Assembly: GCA_018268465.1 (NCBI GenBank)
Contig: JAFDWN010000002.1
Span: 95,140 to 159,139, forward strand
Reading direction: 5' to 3'
Length of the DNA: 64,000 nucleotides
Source of the DNA: Actinomycetota bacterium
GTDB lineage: Bacteria; Actinomycetota; Actinomycetes; Mycobacteriales; Mycobacteriaceae
The position numbers were made by a program, and so were the translations under genes. Under the pieces are notes generated by a model that did not search any database, had not been told where the DNA came from, and saw only the letters and a list, made by a program, of their open reading frames with translations. Below are positions 11,056-21,742 of the stretch, piece by piece (positions within the stretch are counted from its first letter, which is position 1; the number at the start of each line of letters is the position of its first letter).

Positions 11056-12312
11056 ATGGATGTGTCCGTACGGCCGTTCCTGGCAGCCGGGGCGGCGGCG
11101 ATCACCGCCGCAACCCTCACGATGCCGTCGTCGGCCCCCACGCCTGCCAGTCCCGTCGAGGTGTCCGCGGTGCGCCTGAGCGCCGCCGTCCAGCCGGTGA
11201 TCCCCCCGGTCATCCCGCCCGCACTGGCCGGAGCGCTGAGCAGAGTGTTGCCGACCACGGCGCCGGCCGTAACCGCCGCCGCACAACCGGTCGCGAGCGC
11301 ATTGGCCTTCCCCGGCATCGGCAACGCGATCAAATCGGTGTACAACGCCGTCGAGCCCTGGGTGGCATGGGGCGTCGACGTCGCGGCCTGGGCCGCGGGT
11401 TGGGTGCCGTTCGTCGGCTTACTCGCCCCACAGATCGTCTACCTCTACAACTTCGGCGAGGCGATCGTGCAGAGCGTCGTGTTCAACTTCGCCGACTGGA
11501 TCTCCGGTCAGGTCAGCTTCGGCCAGGGCGTCGTCAACATTGCGAACGACTCGTGGAACGCGACGGTCACCCTCATCAACACCGAGATCGGCTGGTTGCT
11601 CAGCTTCCTGCCGCCGTTCCCACCGATCCCGCCGATCGGCTTGTCGACCGGCTTCCCGTCGTTGCCCGGCGCGCTGTCGGTCACCGCGGCATCCGCGACC
11701 CAGGGCGGTGCACTCGCGGGTGTCGTGCGGACCTTCCTGGACAACCTGTCCCCCACCGGGCTGCCGTCGTCCACGACACTGGCCGCCGAGACGCCCCGGC
11801 GCGGCACGGGATTCCTCGAACGCCTGGGTGAGCGGCTGGGTGCTGTCGCGCCGACGTTCGAGCGCACCTTCACACCGCCGGCGGTCACCGAGGTGGACAC
11901 CACCGGCGCGGTGGTCGAACTCGACGTGTCGGCGCCCGCGCCCCGCGGACCGCTGCGCGAGATCATCCACGATGTCGCCGACACCGCCCGGGCCGCCAGG
12001 GCCGACGCCGCGCAGGCCGCCGGATCGCTGGTGACCGCCCCGCGTGCCGGCGCCGACCGGCAGGACACCGCGGGCGGCCCCGTCAGCCGCGTCACCAAGA
12101 AGTTGCGGGACGCGGCCGCGGCCGGCGAGGCACGCAACGACACGCGCCGCACCGTCGTGCGCGACACCGTCAGAAATGCGACGCAGGGCGTCAAGAAGGC
12201 CGGCCAGGGCATCCGCGATGCGCTCGGGGCACGCCCGTCTCGCGGCAGCGCAGGTGACCGCACCGGCGCCGGGCCCTCGTCAGACACCACCGACAAGGCC
12301 GGCGGCGAGTAG
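11056..12312 (+). CDS. Secreted Ala-rich mycobacterial protein of unknown function
   Basis: A 418-residue protein with an N-terminal export signal (MDVSVRPFLAAGAAAITAATL), a Pro/Ala linker, then a middle region (about residues 95-190) of aromatic, amphipathic segments (AVEPWVAWGVDVAAWAAGW, PQIVYLYNFGEAIVQ, EIGWLLSFLPPFPPIPPIG). The C-terminal 130 residues are charged and low in complexity, with an Arg/Ala-rich helix. It shares its N-terminal style and basic tail with the repeat protein at 15749. In M. tuberculosis a PE gene occupies the place next to fbiC, but no PE or PPE motif is seen here. The start has GGAG six bases upstream. Confidence 0.7.
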   Translation: MDVSVRPFLAAGAAAITAATLTMPSSAPTPASPVEVSAVRLSAAVQPVIPPVIPPALAGALSRVLPTTAPAVTAAAQPVASALAFPGIGNAIKSVYNAVEPWVAWGVDVAAWAAGWVPFVGLLAPQIVYLYNFGEAIVQSVVFNFADWISGQVSFGQGVVNIANDSWNATVTLINTEIGWLLSFLPPFPPIPPIGLSTGFPSLPGALSVTAASATQGGALAGVVRTFLDNLSPTGLPSSTTLAAETPRRGTGFLERLGERLGAVAPTFERTFTPPAVTEVDTTGAVVELDVSAPAPRGPLREIIHDVADTARAARADAAQAAGSLVTAPRAGADRQDTAGGPVSRVTKKLRDAAAAGEARNDTRRTVVRDTVRNATQGVKKAGQGIRDALGARPSRGSAGDRTGAGPSSDTTDKAGGE

Positions 12313-12771
12313 TCACCCGCGGCCGGGCCCCCGCATCAGCACCCACGCCGGCGGGAACGCACCCGCGAACAGGAACACCAGCACGCCGTAGGACATGAGG
12401 CCCCGGCCGCCGAACACGATGTCGCCGCCGGGGCCGCCGAGGGTCAGGCCGGCGACCGTGAGAAGCCACGTCCACAGCGGCAGCGCGGCCAGCCGCGTCG
12501 ACTCCGTCCAGTGCATCGCCGCCCAGACCAGCGCCGCATTGACCGCACCACTGACGAATGCGCTGACCGGGAACGGCATCGTGCCCAGCATCGTCGGCAG
12601 GAACAGCGCACCGGCGACGGCAGAGAGGACGCCGTCGACGGCGAGCAGCGTGAGCACGACGACACGCAGCGCGGCGGGCTGATCGGCATCCACCGCGTCG
12701 CGCGGAGCGGTCGTGATCAGTTCGGATCGCCGTCGAGCAGGCGGACCCGGGATCCCGCTCGCCGCGGACAA
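12313..12771 (-). CDS. Rv1171-like four-helix membrane protein
   Basis: A 152-residue protein with four hydrophobic segments (VVVLTLLAVDGVLSAVAGALF, FVSGAVNAALVWAAM, LPLWTWLLTVAGLTL, LMSYGVLVFLFAGAFPPAWVL). It lies directly downstream of mshB on the same strand, as Rv1171 does after Rv1170. Function is unknown. The start is uncertain: TTG 12771 has AGGAG about 11 bases upstream; a shorter start cannot be excluded. It is convergent and abutting with the gene ending at 12312. Confidence 0.7.
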   Translation of the reverse strand: MSAASGIPGPPARRRSELITTAPRDAVDADQPAALRVVVLTLLAVDGVLSAVAGALFLPTMLGTMPFPVSAFVSGAVNAALVWAAMHWTESTRLAALPLWTWLLTVAGLTLGGPGGDIVFGGRGLMSYGVLVFLFAGAFPPAWVLMRGPGRG

Positions 12772-12867
12772 CCGTCGAGGCGCTCCTGCCGGTGCGGATC
12801 CGGATCCGGGTCCATCGACTGTCCCTTCGACGCTGGTTTTCCCGGAGCTTACCGCGAGCCCGAAGGC

Positions 12868-13752
12868 CTATCCCAGGTCGAGACCGGCCAGCAGATCGGT
12901 CTCCCAGCCGCGGTCATCGCGCGGCCCGGCGGCCCCGCGGACGAGGATGTAGTGCTCGAATCCCAGGATCGGCAACGCGATCCCGTTCGACAGTGCGCAC
13001 GCGCGTCCGTCGGGCGCCACCGTCACCTGGGTTTCGTGGGCGCGCAGGGATGCAACCTTCGCGGGGAGCGCGGCACTCGCGTCGACCACCGCGTCGATCC
13101 GGTCGTCGGAATAGCCGAACGGCACATCCTGGATCGGCGCCCTGATCCAGTCGGCCGGCAGGTCGGTCAGGTTCGACAGTCCCTCGGCCCATGCGCTGGT
13201 GGCGCTGACGGTCCAGTAGAACTTCGGCACCGGCCAGGGCGCGGCACCGGGCTCGTCCCTGCCGGCCGCCTCGACCGCCGCGGTGGTGACCCGGTGCGCC
13301 TGGATGTGATCGGGATGGCCGTAACCGCCGTCGGGGTCGTAGCCGACCACGACGTGCGGGCGGAAGTCGCGGATGATCGCCACCAGCTCGGCGACCGCCT
13401 CGTCCATGTCGGCGTCGACGAAGCGCTGATGGCCGCGCGGCGGCGTGCCGTCCATTCCGGAGTCGCGCCAGCGTCCCGGTCCCCCGAGGAAGACCGGCTC
13501 CGCAACACCGAGCGCTGCCAGCGCACGGGTGAGTTCGCCGATTCGATAGCCACCCAGTTGATCGGCATGGTCCACCGTCAGCTGGGCGTAGCGCCGCCCG
13601 ATCACCTCACCTTCCTCGCCGAGCGTGCAGGTGACCACCCGGACATCGGCTCCGCCGGCGGCGTAGTACGCGATGGTGCCGCCGGTGGTGAGCGTCTCGT
13701 CGTCGGGGTGGGCGTGCACGAAGAGCAGGCGGGGAGTCTGTGGTGTCGGCAT
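12868..13752 (-). CDS. mshB: N-acetyl-1-D-myo-inositol-2-amino-2-deoxy-alpha-D-glucopyranoside deacetylase MshB
   Basis: A 294-residue zinc deacetylase of the PIG-L/LmbE family. It removes the acetyl group from GlcNAc-inositol in mycothiol biosynthesis. The zinc and catalytic motif AHPDDE is near residue 13-18, and the third ligand is in [12 protein letters not shown] (near residue 145-150). Length matches MshB. GlcNAc-Ins specificity rather than the mycothiol conjugate amidase role (Mca) is inferred from length and from its position beside the Rv1171-like gene. Confidence 0.92.
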   Translation of the reverse strand: MPTPQTPRLLFVHAHPDDETLTTGGTIAYYAAGGADVRVVTCTLGEEGEVIGRRYAQLTVDHADQLGGYRIGELTRALAALGVAEPVFLGGPGRWRDSGMDGTPPRGHQRFVDADMDEAVAELVAIIRDFRPHVVVGYDPDGGYGHPDHIQAHRVTTAAVEAAGRDEPGAAPWPVPKFYWTVSATSAWAEGLSNLTDLPADWIRAPIQDVPFGYSDDRIDAVVDASAALPAKVASLRAHETQVTVAPDGRACALSNGIALPILGFEHYILVRGAAGPRDDRGWETDLLAGLDLG

Positions 13753-13794
13753 CGAGGCCAGACCCTACCGCCGAACCGGCAGTAGATTCACCAC

Positions 13795-15039
13795 GTGAAC
13801 AGGCGCATCCTCGAATTCGGCTGCGGCATCGTGGTCGTCGGCATCCTCGCCGGATTCGCCGGGATGGCCACGTCGGTGCTGCTGGATGCCGTCGAACATC
13901 TCACCTACCACTACTCGTTCGGCTCGCTGCTGGGCGGAGTCACCGACAGCAGTCCGCTGCGCCGCGCGCTCGGCCCGATGGTCGGCGGCGCGCTGGCCGG
14001 GTTCGGCTGGTGGATGCTGCGCCGGCGGACGGCGGTTCCCACCCTCGACAAGGTCATTGCGGGCGGAGGCAAGGTCCCCCGGCTGACACTGTCGCTCGAC
14101 GCCGCACTGCAGGTCCTGCTCGTGGGTTCCGGCGCGTCCCTCGGCCGCGAGGGTGCTCCACGCCAGTTCGCCGCGGCCCTCGGCGATCTCGGTACGTCGC
14201 GGTGGGCGCTGACCAGCGAGGATCGGCGGATCCTGCTCGGCTGCGCGGCAGGTGCCGGGCTCGCGGCCGTGTACGCCGTCCCCATCGGTGGCGCGCTGTT
14301 CGCCATCCAGATCCTGCTGCGAAGCTGGCATCCGCGGGTGGTCGGGACCGCGCTGATCACCTCGAGCCTCGCCGTCGCGGTCGCCTCACCCGTCACCCAT
14401 GAGCGCCATCCGCTGCAGTGGCCCGACCCCGGCTGGACGCTGGGGCTGTCGGCGCTGGCACTGGCCCTCGCCCCGGTGGCATTCGCCGTGGGTCTGCTGT
14501 TCAACCGTGTCACGGATGCGGCACGGCCCGCCGTGACGGCCACGTCGTGGTTGTTGATCCCCGGCATCGCCGGCGCGGGGCTGCTCATCGGAATCTGCTC
14601 GCTGTGGGCGCCGGAGCTGCCCGGCAACGGCGAGAGCATCCTGACGGTCAGCCTCGCCAGCGATCTGACGCTGGCCTCGGCGCTCGCGCTCGTGGTCCTC
14701 AAGCCGCTGCTGACCGCCGTGTACCTGCGCGCGGGCGCGGTGGGCGGCATGCTCACGCCGTCGCTGGCAACGGGAGCCGCGATGGGATCGGCGGTCGCGT
14801 TGGCCCTCAACACCTGGACACCGCTGGCGGTGAGCATTCCGGTGATGTCGTTGACCTGCGCGGCGGGGGTCCTCGCGATCACCCAGCGAGCGCCGATCTG
14901 GGCGGCGGTGTTCGTATGGGAGCTCGCGCGCCCCCCGTGGTGGGTGCTCGCGCCGTTCCTCCTCGCAGCCCTGGGCGCCCACTGGCTGCGGCTGGCGCGG
15001 GACCGCCGACGAGCCGCCGGCCGCCGTACTCCGGTCTGA
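13795..15039 (+). CDS. ClC-family chloride channel/transporter
   Basis: A 414-residue membrane protein with ten or more hydrophobic helices. ClC selectivity-filter elements are visible: GSGASLGREGAP (near residue 110) and a later GGMLTPSLATGAAMG (near residue 318). The expected acidic gating position in GREG is retained. It lacks the cytoplasmic CBS domains of some ClC proteins. GTG 13795 has no good Shine-Dalgarno and starts 42 bases from the divergent mshB start, so a leaderless or near-leaderless transcript is possible. Chloride/proton exchange is the likely activity. Confidence 0.85.
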   Translation: MNRRILEFGCGIVVVGILAGFAGMATSVLLDAVEHLTYHYSFGSLLGGVTDSSPLRRALGPMVGGALAGFGWWMLRRRTAVPTLDKVIAGGGKVPRLTLSLDAALQVLLVGSGASLGREGAPRQFAAALGDLGTSRWALTSEDRRILLGCAAGAGLAAVYAVPIGGALFAIQILLRSWHPRVVGTALITSSLAVAVASPVTHERHPLQWPDPGWTLGLSALALALAPVAFAVGLLFNRVTDAARPAVTATSWLLIPGIAGAGLLIGICSLWAPELPGNGESILTVSLASDLTLASALALVVLKPLLTAVYLRAGAVGGMLTPSLATGAAMGSAVALALNTWTPLAVSIPVMSLTCAAGVLAITQRAPIWAAVFVWELARPPWWVLAPFLLAALGAHWLRLARDRRRAAGRRTPV

Positions 15040-15748
15040 CCTGGGTTTGCGACGGCACCTGCGCGCCGCATCGAAACCACGGCCATATTATTAGCTGTCA
15101 ACAGTTGGATAGCCCTGTTGTACGTGGTTCAGACATCATGTCGAAATACCACTGCGATCGCCAAGACATCGATCTGGGCAAATATTCTCTTAGACCCACC
15201 AAGCCGAGATCCCGTGCCAGGCCCGAGATGCGATCGACGCAGGATCCGTCCGGGAGTGTCGCCCGAACCTGGCCTCGCCGACGGTATGCGCACGACGGCC
15301 GGGGCGCCCGATGGGCGAAGATCGCGCAACATCCGACGTTCATTGCCCATCGCACGTCATCGAGCATCCTGACCGTCATATGCGGCGATCACAGCAGGTA
15401 GAACTCTGCCAACTGCGGAACAATTCGCAAAAATTGACGTATGCCTCGTCGGCCGATGACCTCGGCCGACGCCACCGTACGAGGCTGTCGGCTATTTCGA
15501 CACCGCATCGCCCGCGATATCGCCACCTTTCTTTACGCTAAGCAATGAGAATATGCAGGATTTGCTTTTTCTGCAGAATACCGACATTGTCACCACTGTG
15601 AGCAATTTTATATGTCCGTCAATTTCGCAAATATTTTCGGGATGTCAGCGCATGAATATGAATCAGCTTTGAAAAATGGTCTATTACTCAGCTTGTTCTT
15701 AGATAGGGCTTGCTGGTCGGGGCCTCACACCCAGCTGAAGGGGAACTC
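15040..15748. other. 709-bp AT-rich intergenic region
   Basis: No convincing gene is seen. Base composition drops sharply relative to the flanks, especially from about 15400 to 15710, where runs such as AATTTTATATG and GAAAAATGGTC occur. A perfect TTCTGCAGAA palindrome lies at 15569-15578. It is the upstream region of the repeat protein at 15749, whose ribosome site is AAGGGGA at 15738-15744. Such AT-rich patches are typical targets of the mycobacterial xenogeneic silencer Lsr2; that role is inferred. Confidence 0.55.
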
Positions 15749-17722
15749 ATGGACATAGCCGTCCGGTCATATCTCACCGCAGGGGTCGCAGCGGTCGGGG
15801 CGACCGCTTTGATCGCCAGCCCGCTCGCCCCGGCACCGCCGGATATCGCGGTCCGGGCGGATCAGGTCTCGGTCGTATTCGCCGAATACACACCGACCGC
15901 ACTCAGCGCGGCACTGCTCGGACTGCCGACACCGGTGGAGATCCGCGACGCCATCGGCAATCTGACGCTCGGCGGGCTGGGCGCCGTCAACGCCGCACTC
16001 GCCGGGAGCGCCGCCGTCGCCGAGATCGGTGCCCTGGCGTTCTCGGATACCGCGGCGTCGCTGGCCCTGACCGGCCAGACGATCAACGCCGCGCTGGTGG
16101 TCGGCTTCCTCAACGCGATCGGCTTCCCCCTGCCCGCGGCCGCGACGGCGGGGGCGGCCGGCGCCGCGTTCGTCGACCCGATCATCATCCGCGACGCGAT
16201 CGGCAACCTCACCCTCGGTTTCCTCGGCGCGGTCAACGCGACACTCGGCGGGCTGGCCGACGTCGCCGAGATCGGCGCGCTGGCCTTCTCGGACATCGCG
16301 GCCTCGCTGGCCCTGACCGGACAAACCGTCGCCACCGCGCTCACCGTTGGCTTCCTCAACGCCATCGGCTTCCCGCTGCCCGGGCCGGGGACCGCCTCGG
16401 TCCAGGATGCCGCGTTCGTCGCTCCCACGGCGGTGCGCGACTTCGTCGGCAACCTGACCCTGGGCTTCCTCGGCGCCGTCACCTCGGGACTGGGCGGCCT
16501 GGCCGACGTCGCCGACATCGGTGCCACGGCGTTCTCGGACATCTCGGCCTCATTGGCACTGACCGGACAAACCGTCGCCACCGCGCTCACCGTGGGCTTC
16601 CTCAACGCCATCGGCTTCCCACTTCCCCAGGCCGAAGCGCGCACGGTCGCGACGGCCGCGGCGGCGCTGATCGGTCCCACCGACATCCGCGACGCCGTCG
16701 GCAACCTCACCCTCGGCGGACTCGGCGCCGTCAACGCCGGCCTGGCCGGTCTGGCCGACGTCGCCGACATCGGCGCACTGGCCTTCTCCGACACCGCCGC
16801 ATCCCTGGCCCTGACCGGCCAGACCGTCGCGGGCTCACTGACCGCAGGCTTCCTCAACGCCATCGGCTTCCCACTCCCCGAAGCCGACGCGGGCAGCGCA
16901 ACGGTCGCGGCGGTCGCGGCGGCGCTCGTCAGCCCGACCGACATCCGCAACGCCGTCGGCAACCTCACCCTCGGCGGACTCGGCGCCGTGAACGCCACGC
17001 TCGCCGGCGCGGCCGACGTCGCCGACATCGGCGCACTGGCCTTCTCCGACACCGCCGCATCCCTGGCCCTGACCGGCCAGACCGTCGCGGGCTCCCTGAC
17101 CGCCGGCTTCCTCAACGCCATCGGCTTCCCACTCCCGGACGCCGAATCGGAGGCCGAGCGCTCCGGCCCGGCGTCGGTTCCGCAGGTCCGCAGCCTCGTC
17201 AGCGTGTCACTGCCCGGTACGGGGTCCGGCGCGGCGGGCGCCCCATCGGTCACCGCCGTCGCTGATGCGAGTATCGGCGGTGGCGGCAGTGCGGGTGGTG
17301 GCGCAAGCAGCATCTCCGCCGGCGCGGAGAAGACCGAACCGGGCGGATCCGGCAGCGCCCCGGGCAATACGCCCCCGGCACCGGCAACCGGCCCTGATAC
17401 GACGGACGCGGGGGCCACCGACGGCACCGCCGGTGACTCCGCCGCACCCGGTTCGCGGCAGGACCGCAAGACACTGCGCGACCTGAAGAAGCTGGACCGC
17501 ACGACGGCCCGCAGCGAACAGCGAGCCGAGCGGGGCACCGGTCCGGCCGGTACCCGCGCCGAGCGCACCACGACCCGCAAGGCCCAAGCCGAGGAGCGCA
17601 GGCAGCAGCGCACCACGCAGAAGGCGGGCAACCGCGCGGGAACGGGCGCCGGCAGCGCATCGGGCGGCAACGCCGGCGGCGGCGCGAGCGATAGCGGCGA
17701 CAGCGGCGGTGGCGACGAGTAG
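15749..17722 (+). CDS. Secreted repeat protein with five ~82-86-residue repeats
   Basis: A 657-residue protein. It begins with an export signal (MDIAVRSYLTAGVAAVGATA) and a short linker. Residues 62 to about 465 are five head-to-tail repeats, each carrying IRDAIGNLTLGGLGAVNA, GALAFSD, ASLALTGQTV and GFLNAIGFPLP. The rest is a Gly/Ser/Ala/Pro-rich stretch and a charged tail (RKTLRDLKKLDRTTARSEQR and similar), ending GGGDE. The hydrophobic repeats suggest a surface or outer-membrane-associated protein. No PE/PPE motif or LPXTG anchor is seen. The ATG is preceded by AAGGGGA. No known domain is recognised, and the function is unknown. Confidence 0.8.
   Translation: MDIAVRSYLTAGVAAVGATALIASPLAPAPPDIAVRADQVSVVFAEYTPTALSAALLGLPTPVEIRDAIGNLTLGGLGAVNAALAGSAAVAEIGALAFSDTAASLALTGQTINAALVVGFLNAIGFPLPAAATAGAAGAAFVDPIIIRDAIGNLTLGFLGAVNATLGGLADVAEIGALAFSDIAASLALTGQTVATALTVGFLNAIGFPLPGPGTASVQDAAFVAPTAVRDFVGNLTLGFLGAVTSGLGGLADVADIGATAFSDISASLALTGQTVATALTVGFLNAIGFPLPQAEARTVATAAAALIGPTDIRDAVGNLTLGGLGAVNAGLAGLADVADIGALAFSDTAASLALTGQTVAGSLTAGFLNAIGFPLPEADAGSATVAAVAAALVSPTDIRNAVGNLTLGGLGAVNATLAGAADVADIGALAFSDTAASLALTGQTVAGSLTAGFLNAIGFPLPDAESEAERSGPASVPQVRSLVSVSLPGTGSGAAGAPSVTAVADASIGGGGSAGGGASSISAGAEKTEPGGSGSAPGNTPPAPATGPDTTDAGATDGTAGDSAAPGSRQDRKTLRDLKKLDRTTARSEQRAERGTGPAGTRAERTTTRKAQAEERRQQRTTQKAGNRAGTGAGSASGGNAGGGASDSGDSGGGDE
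15932..17142 (+). repeat. Five tandem in-frame coding repeats
   Basis: Repeat starts fall near 15932, 16178, 16424, 16676 and 16934, giving spacings of 246, 246, 252 and 258 bases. Repeats 4 and 5 are almost identical in DNA over long stretches, repeats 2 and 3 are close to each other, and repeat 1 is most divergent. This pattern implies recent duplication at the 3' side. Confidence 0.85.
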
Positions 17723-17830
17723 CCACGAGCGTGCCGCGGAATCCCGCGGTGGCGGTGGGGCGATTCGCGGTGAACCCCGTCCCGGCGGCCGAGAGGCCAC
17801 CGGGCGGGCCCGTCGTCGTGCCAGGGGGCC

Positions 17831-19720
17831 TTACTGTGGCGTCTTGGCCCAGTCCGCGGCGTCTCCGACGATGCCGACCGGAACCGCACCCGTAAGGCTC
17901 ACGTTCTGCACGCTCGGGCCCGCGGCGACGATGGTGGTGTCCTGCAGAATCGGCAGGACCGTCGCCATGTTCCACAGCCGTGGCTCCACGGCGTTGATCA
18001 CCTCGCCGATCACCTGGCTGCCGTCCAGCGCACCGTCGATCTTGGGCTGGATGCTGCGGTCACACACCCCGGTGATATTGCTCGGTGCCTGCACGAGTTC
18101 GCCGGACTCCGGCGGGATGACGGGTGTGGTGGCGGTGGTCGGCGGCGTTACCGGCGACGGCGCCGGCGGCGTCGTCGCGGGGGGTGTCGCGGTCGGAACC
18201 GCGGTGGCTTCCAACGCCGGGCACCCGTAGCGCGACGCGAGCACGGTGGCCAGATCGCCTCCGGCGCGATGCCATCCGACGACCGCGTCGACCCGGCCGT
18301 TCATCATCGCGTCGCCGTACAGGGCCACCGGATCCAGCGCCAGCACCGACGCCTCGATACCCACGTTGCGCAACTGGTCGGCGGCGGTGTTGGCGACGGC
18401 CACCGACGTCGGGTCGTTGGCCGCCACCCCGATGACCAGCGCCAGCGGAACACCGTCCTTGACGATGCGGCCGCGGCTGTTGTCCGGTAGCGGTGTGCCC
18501 GGCGTCGGTGTGACCGGTGTCGGGACCGGCTCCACCTGATAGCCCGCCCCGGCCAGCAGATCCAGTGCCGCCTCGGTGCTCATCGCCGGCGGTGCCGTCG
18601 GCACGTAGCCGGGGTCCGACGGCGAGCGCACCTGCGCCTGCGCAAGGGTCACCGTGTTGTCGTCGCCGGCACCGACCGATGCCAGCAGGTCGACGTCGAG
18701 CAGACCCAGGATCGCCCTGCGCACGTCGGTGTCGGCGAGGATGGGCTGCTGGGCACGCAACGTCAGCTGCATGACCCGCGGGGTCACGATCCGCGCGGTC
18801 CGCACGTCGGGGATCGCACTGAGTTGCGCGAAGGTGGCCGCGCCGCCGTGGACCTGCGCGACCTGCGTGTCGCCGTTGCGGATGGAATCGGCGAGCGCGG
18901 CGGGCGCCCCGCCGCGCCGGAACAACACGAGGTCGGGTTTGGCGGGTGTGCCCCAGAATCGGTCGTTGCGTGCCAGCAGGATCTCGTCGCGCTGCGGATC
19001 GATGCTCTCGACCCGGAATTGGCCGCCGGTCACCGGCATGGCGCGCGCCAGACCCGTCGCGAACCCGCCGGGCACGTCTTTGACGATATGCGCGGGCAGG
19101 ATGTCGTTGAACAACTCGCGCCATGCCGGATAGGGCTGGGAGAACGTGACGACGGCCTGCTTACCGCCCTCGACGGACTGCACGCCGGTGATCAGGTCAT
19201 AGCCGGCGGGGTCGACGACACCGGGCTGGCTGACCATCTGGCGCCACAGGTACCAGTAGTCGTCGGCCGCGATCGGGGCGTTATCCGTCCACTGCGCTTC
19301 CGGCCGGATCTTGTAGGTGACCGTGAACGGGTCCTGGCTGGTCACCTCCGCCGACACCAACAGCGTCGTATCGAGTTCCCACCGCGACCCCGTCGGGGAG
19401 GCCGGGTCCGGGACCGGCCGGAACGAACTGGGCAGCACCAGCGCAGCCATCGCCGCATTCACCGGCGACTGGTCGGAGAGCATGTGCGGATTGAAACCGG
19501 GGCCGATCGCGTCGATGGCCATGATGATCTGCGTCGCCTTGGCCGGGGGCGGCGCGGTGGTCTCGGTGGTTTCCGTGCTCTGCGGCGCGGGCGGCGGGCT
19601 GACGGTACAACCGCCCAGCAGCAACGCCGACGCCGCAAGCACCGCGCCCAGGCTCCGCCACCGCGGGCCGGCCCGGTGAGCCGTGTGCGCGAGGAGCGTC
19701 CAGTCAGAGCGGGTCGGCAC
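17831..19720 (-). CDS. lpqW: Lipoprotein LpqW (PIM/LAM branch-point regulator)
   Basis: A 629-residue lipoprotein with the fold of family-5 extracellular solute-binding proteins. The signal peptide ends in the lipobox LLLGGC. The body shows [39 protein letters not shown] and later [11 protein letters not shown] blocks, and a Pro/Thr-rich insert near the C-terminus. In M. smegmatis LpqW affects the balance between polar PIMs and lipomannan/lipoarabinomannan. The PIM mannosyltransferase gene pimE lies about 3.3 kb away. GTG 19720 is used because it gives a short basic start before the signal helix and a length close to the known protein. Confidence 0.9.
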   Translation of the reverse strand: MPTRSDWTLLAHTAHRAGPRWRSLGAVLAASALLLGGCTVSPPPAPQSTETTETTAPPPAKATQIIMAIDAIGPGFNPHMLSDQSPVNAAMAALVLPSSFRPVPDPASPTGSRWELDTTLLVSAEVTSQDPFTVTYKIRPEAQWTDNAPIAADDYWYLWRQMVSQPGVVDPAGYDLITGVQSVEGGKQAVVTFSQPYPAWRELFNDILPAHIVKDVPGGFATGLARAMPVTGGQFRVESIDPQRDEILLARNDRFWGTPAKPDLVLFRRGGAPAALADSIRNGDTQVAQVHGGAATFAQLSAIPDVRTARIVTPRVMQLTLRAQQPILADTDVRRAILGLLDVDLLASVGAGDDNTVTLAQAQVRSPSDPGYVPTAPPAMSTEAALDLLAGAGYQVEPVPTPVTPTPGTPLPDNSRGRIVKDGVPLALVIGVAANDPTSVAVANTAADQLRNVGIEASVLALDPVALYGDAMMNGRVDAVVGWHRAGGDLATVLASRYGCPALEATAVPTATPPATTPPAPSPVTPPTTATTPVIPPESGELVQAPSNITGVCDRSIQPKIDGALDGSQVIGEVINAVEPRLWNMATVLPILQDTTIVAAGPSVQNVSLTGAVPVGIVGDAADWAKTPQ

Positions 19721-19785
19721 GCATCTCAGAGTATCGACGCCACGGCCCGACGCCGGGTCGCCGACCCGGCGTGTGGATGAGCGGA

Positions 19786-21687
19786 TCAGCCGCGAGCCTT
19801 GGCCCGCGAGCGGCTGCGCGCCCGGCTGGTCGCGTCCAGCTCCACCTTGCGCACCCGCACGATCTCGGGCGTGACCTCGACGCATTCGTCGGCGGCGCAG
19901 AACTCCATCGCCTGCTCCAGGTCGAGTTCCAGCGGCCGGGCCAGCGTTTCGATGACATCTGCCGTCGAGGACCGCATATTGGTCAGCTTCTTCTCGCGCG
20001 TGATGTTGATGTCGAGGTCCTCGGCCCGGGGGTTGATGCCGACGACCATGCCCTCGTAGGTGTCCTGACCCGGCTCCACGAAGAACTGGCCGCGGTCGGC
20101 CAGCTGGATCATCGCGAACGGGGTGATCTGGCCGGCGCGGTCGGACACCAGCGAACCGGTGTGCCGCGCCCGAATCTCGCCCGCCCAGGGCCGGTAGCCG
20201 TCGAACACCGCGTTCGCGATGCCGGTGCCGCGGGTCTCGGTGAGGAAGTCGGTGCGGAACCCGATCAGGCCGCGGCTGGGGACGATGAAGTCCATCCGCA
20301 CCCACCCGGCGGCGTGGTTGGCCATCTCCTCCATACGGCCCTTGCGGGCCGCCATCAGCTGCGTGATGGCGCCGACGAACTCCTCGGGGCAGTCCACGGT
20401 CAGCGCCTCGAACGGCTCGTGCAGTTTGCCGTCGACCGTGCGGGTGACCACCTGCGGTTTGCCGACGGTCAGCTCGAATCCTTCGCGGCGCATCTGCTCG
20501 ACCAGCACGGCCAGCGCGAGCTCACCGCGGCCCTGGACCTCCCAGGCGTCCGGGCGGCCGATGTCGACGACCCTGATCGACACGTTGCCGATTAGTTCGG
20601 TGTCCAGCCGGTTCTTCACCATGCGGGCCGTCAGCTTGTGACCCGACACCCTGCCGGCCAGCGGTGAGGTGTTGGTGCCGATCGTCACCGAGATGGCGGG
20701 CTCGTCGACGGTGATGCGGGGCAGCGCGTGCGCATGGTCGGGGTCGGCGAGGGTGTCGCCGATCATGATCTCCGGGATGCCGGCCACCGCGACGATGTCG
20801 CCGGCAAGGGCCTCATCGGTCGGTGTTCGTTCGACGCCCTCGGTGACCAGCAGTTCGGTGATCTTCGCGGTGGTGATGACCGGGTGCCCGTCCACGTCGC
20901 GCATCCAGGCGACCTGCTGACCTTTGCGGATCCGGCCCTTGTAGATCCGAATCAGCGCGAGCCGGCCCAGGAACGCCGAGGCGTCCAGGTTGGTGACGAG
21001 CGCCTGCAGCGGAGCCTCGGGGTCGCCCTGCGGCGGCGGAATGTGCTCGAGCAGCACGTCGAACAGCGGGTCGAGGTTGTCTCCGTCGGGGTTCTCGCCG
21101 TTGGCGGGTTCGGTGGTGCTGGCGATGCCGGCGCGGCCCGACGCGTACAGCGTCGGGAGCCCGAGGGCGTCCTCGGCGGCCTTCTGGGCTTCCTCATCGA
21201 GGTCGGAGGCGACGTCGAGCAACAGGTCGTGGCTGTCGGAGACGACCTCGGCGATGCGGGCGTCGGGGCGGTCGGTCTTGTTGACGACCAGGATCACCGG
21301 CAGGTGCGCGGCCAGGGCCTTGCGCAGCACGAACCGGGTCTGCGGCAGCGGTCCTTCCGACGCGTCGACCAGCAGCAGCACCCCGTCGACCATCGACAGT
21401 CCGCGCTCGACCTCACCACCGAAGTCCGCGTGCCCCGGAGTGTCGATGACGTTGATGACGGTCATGCTGCCGTCGGCGTGGTGGCGGTGCACGGCGGTGT
21501 TCTTGGCCAGGATCGTGATGCCCTTTTCCTTCTCCAGATCACCGGAGTCCATCAGCCGTTCGATCGCGTCGTCTCCGCGGTGGCTCAATGCCCCCGACTG
21601 CCGCAGCATCGCATCGACCAGGGTCGTCTTGCCGTGATCGACGTGGGCCACAATGGCGACGTTGCGAAACTCGGGGCGTGCAGTCAC
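19786..21687 (-). CDS. typA: Translational GTPase TypA/BipA
   Basis: A 633-residue ribosome-associated GTPase. The G-domain motifs are AHVDHGKTT (near residue 13), the switch region with [20 protein letters not shown], and NKTDRPDA. The EF-G-like domains III and V and the TypA-specific C-terminal domain follow, ending in a basic tail. GTG 21687 gives [20 protein letters not shown], the usual start; a longer frame exists but its extra residues do not fit the family. TypA aids 50S assembly and stress growth. It lies just upstream of lpqW in the same direction, as in M. tuberculosis. Confidence 0.95.
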   Translation of the reverse strand: MTARPEFRNVAIVAHVDHGKTTLVDAMLRQSGALSHRGDDAIERLMDSGDLEKEKGITILAKNTAVHRHHADGSMTVINVIDTPGHADFGGEVERGLSMVDGVLLLVDASEGPLPQTRFVLRKALAAHLPVILVVNKTDRPDARIAEVVSDSHDLLLDVASDLDEEAQKAAEDALGLPTLYASGRAGIASTTEPANGENPDGDNLDPLFDVLLEHIPPPQGDPEAPLQALVTNLDASAFLGRLALIRIYKGRIRKGQQVAWMRDVDGHPVITTAKITELLVTEGVERTPTDEALAGDIVAVAGIPEIMIGDTLADPDHAHALPRITVDEPAISVTIGTNTSPLAGRVSGHKLTARMVKNRLDTELIGNVSIRVVDIGRPDAWEVQGRGELALAVLVEQMRREGFELTVGKPQVVTRTVDGKLHEPFEALTVDCPEEFVGAITQLMAARKGRMEEMANHAAGWVRMDFIVPSRGLIGFRTDFLTETRGTGIANAVFDGYRPWAGEIRARHTGSLVSDRAGQITPFAMIQLADRGQFFVEPGQDTYEGMVVGINPRAEDLDINITREKKLTNMRSSTADVIETLARPLELDLEQAMEFCAADECVEVTPEIVRVRKVELDATSRARSRSRAKARG

Positions 21688-21742
21688 GCCGTAATTGTCG
21701 CAGTGCAGTGCACCGAACACGAAAACGAGAGATTCCCGTCAC

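Noticed and set aside
11056-12312. PE/PPE or PE_PGRS protein next to fbiC
   Set aside because: No Pro-Glu start motif, WxG or YxxxD/E export motif of the PE/PPE type is present; the protein has a conventional export signal instead.
15932-17142. Regular DNA repeats considered as a CRISPR array
   Set aside because: The repeats are about 250 bp, in frame and part of a secreted protein; there are no short repeats with unique spacers and no cas genes.
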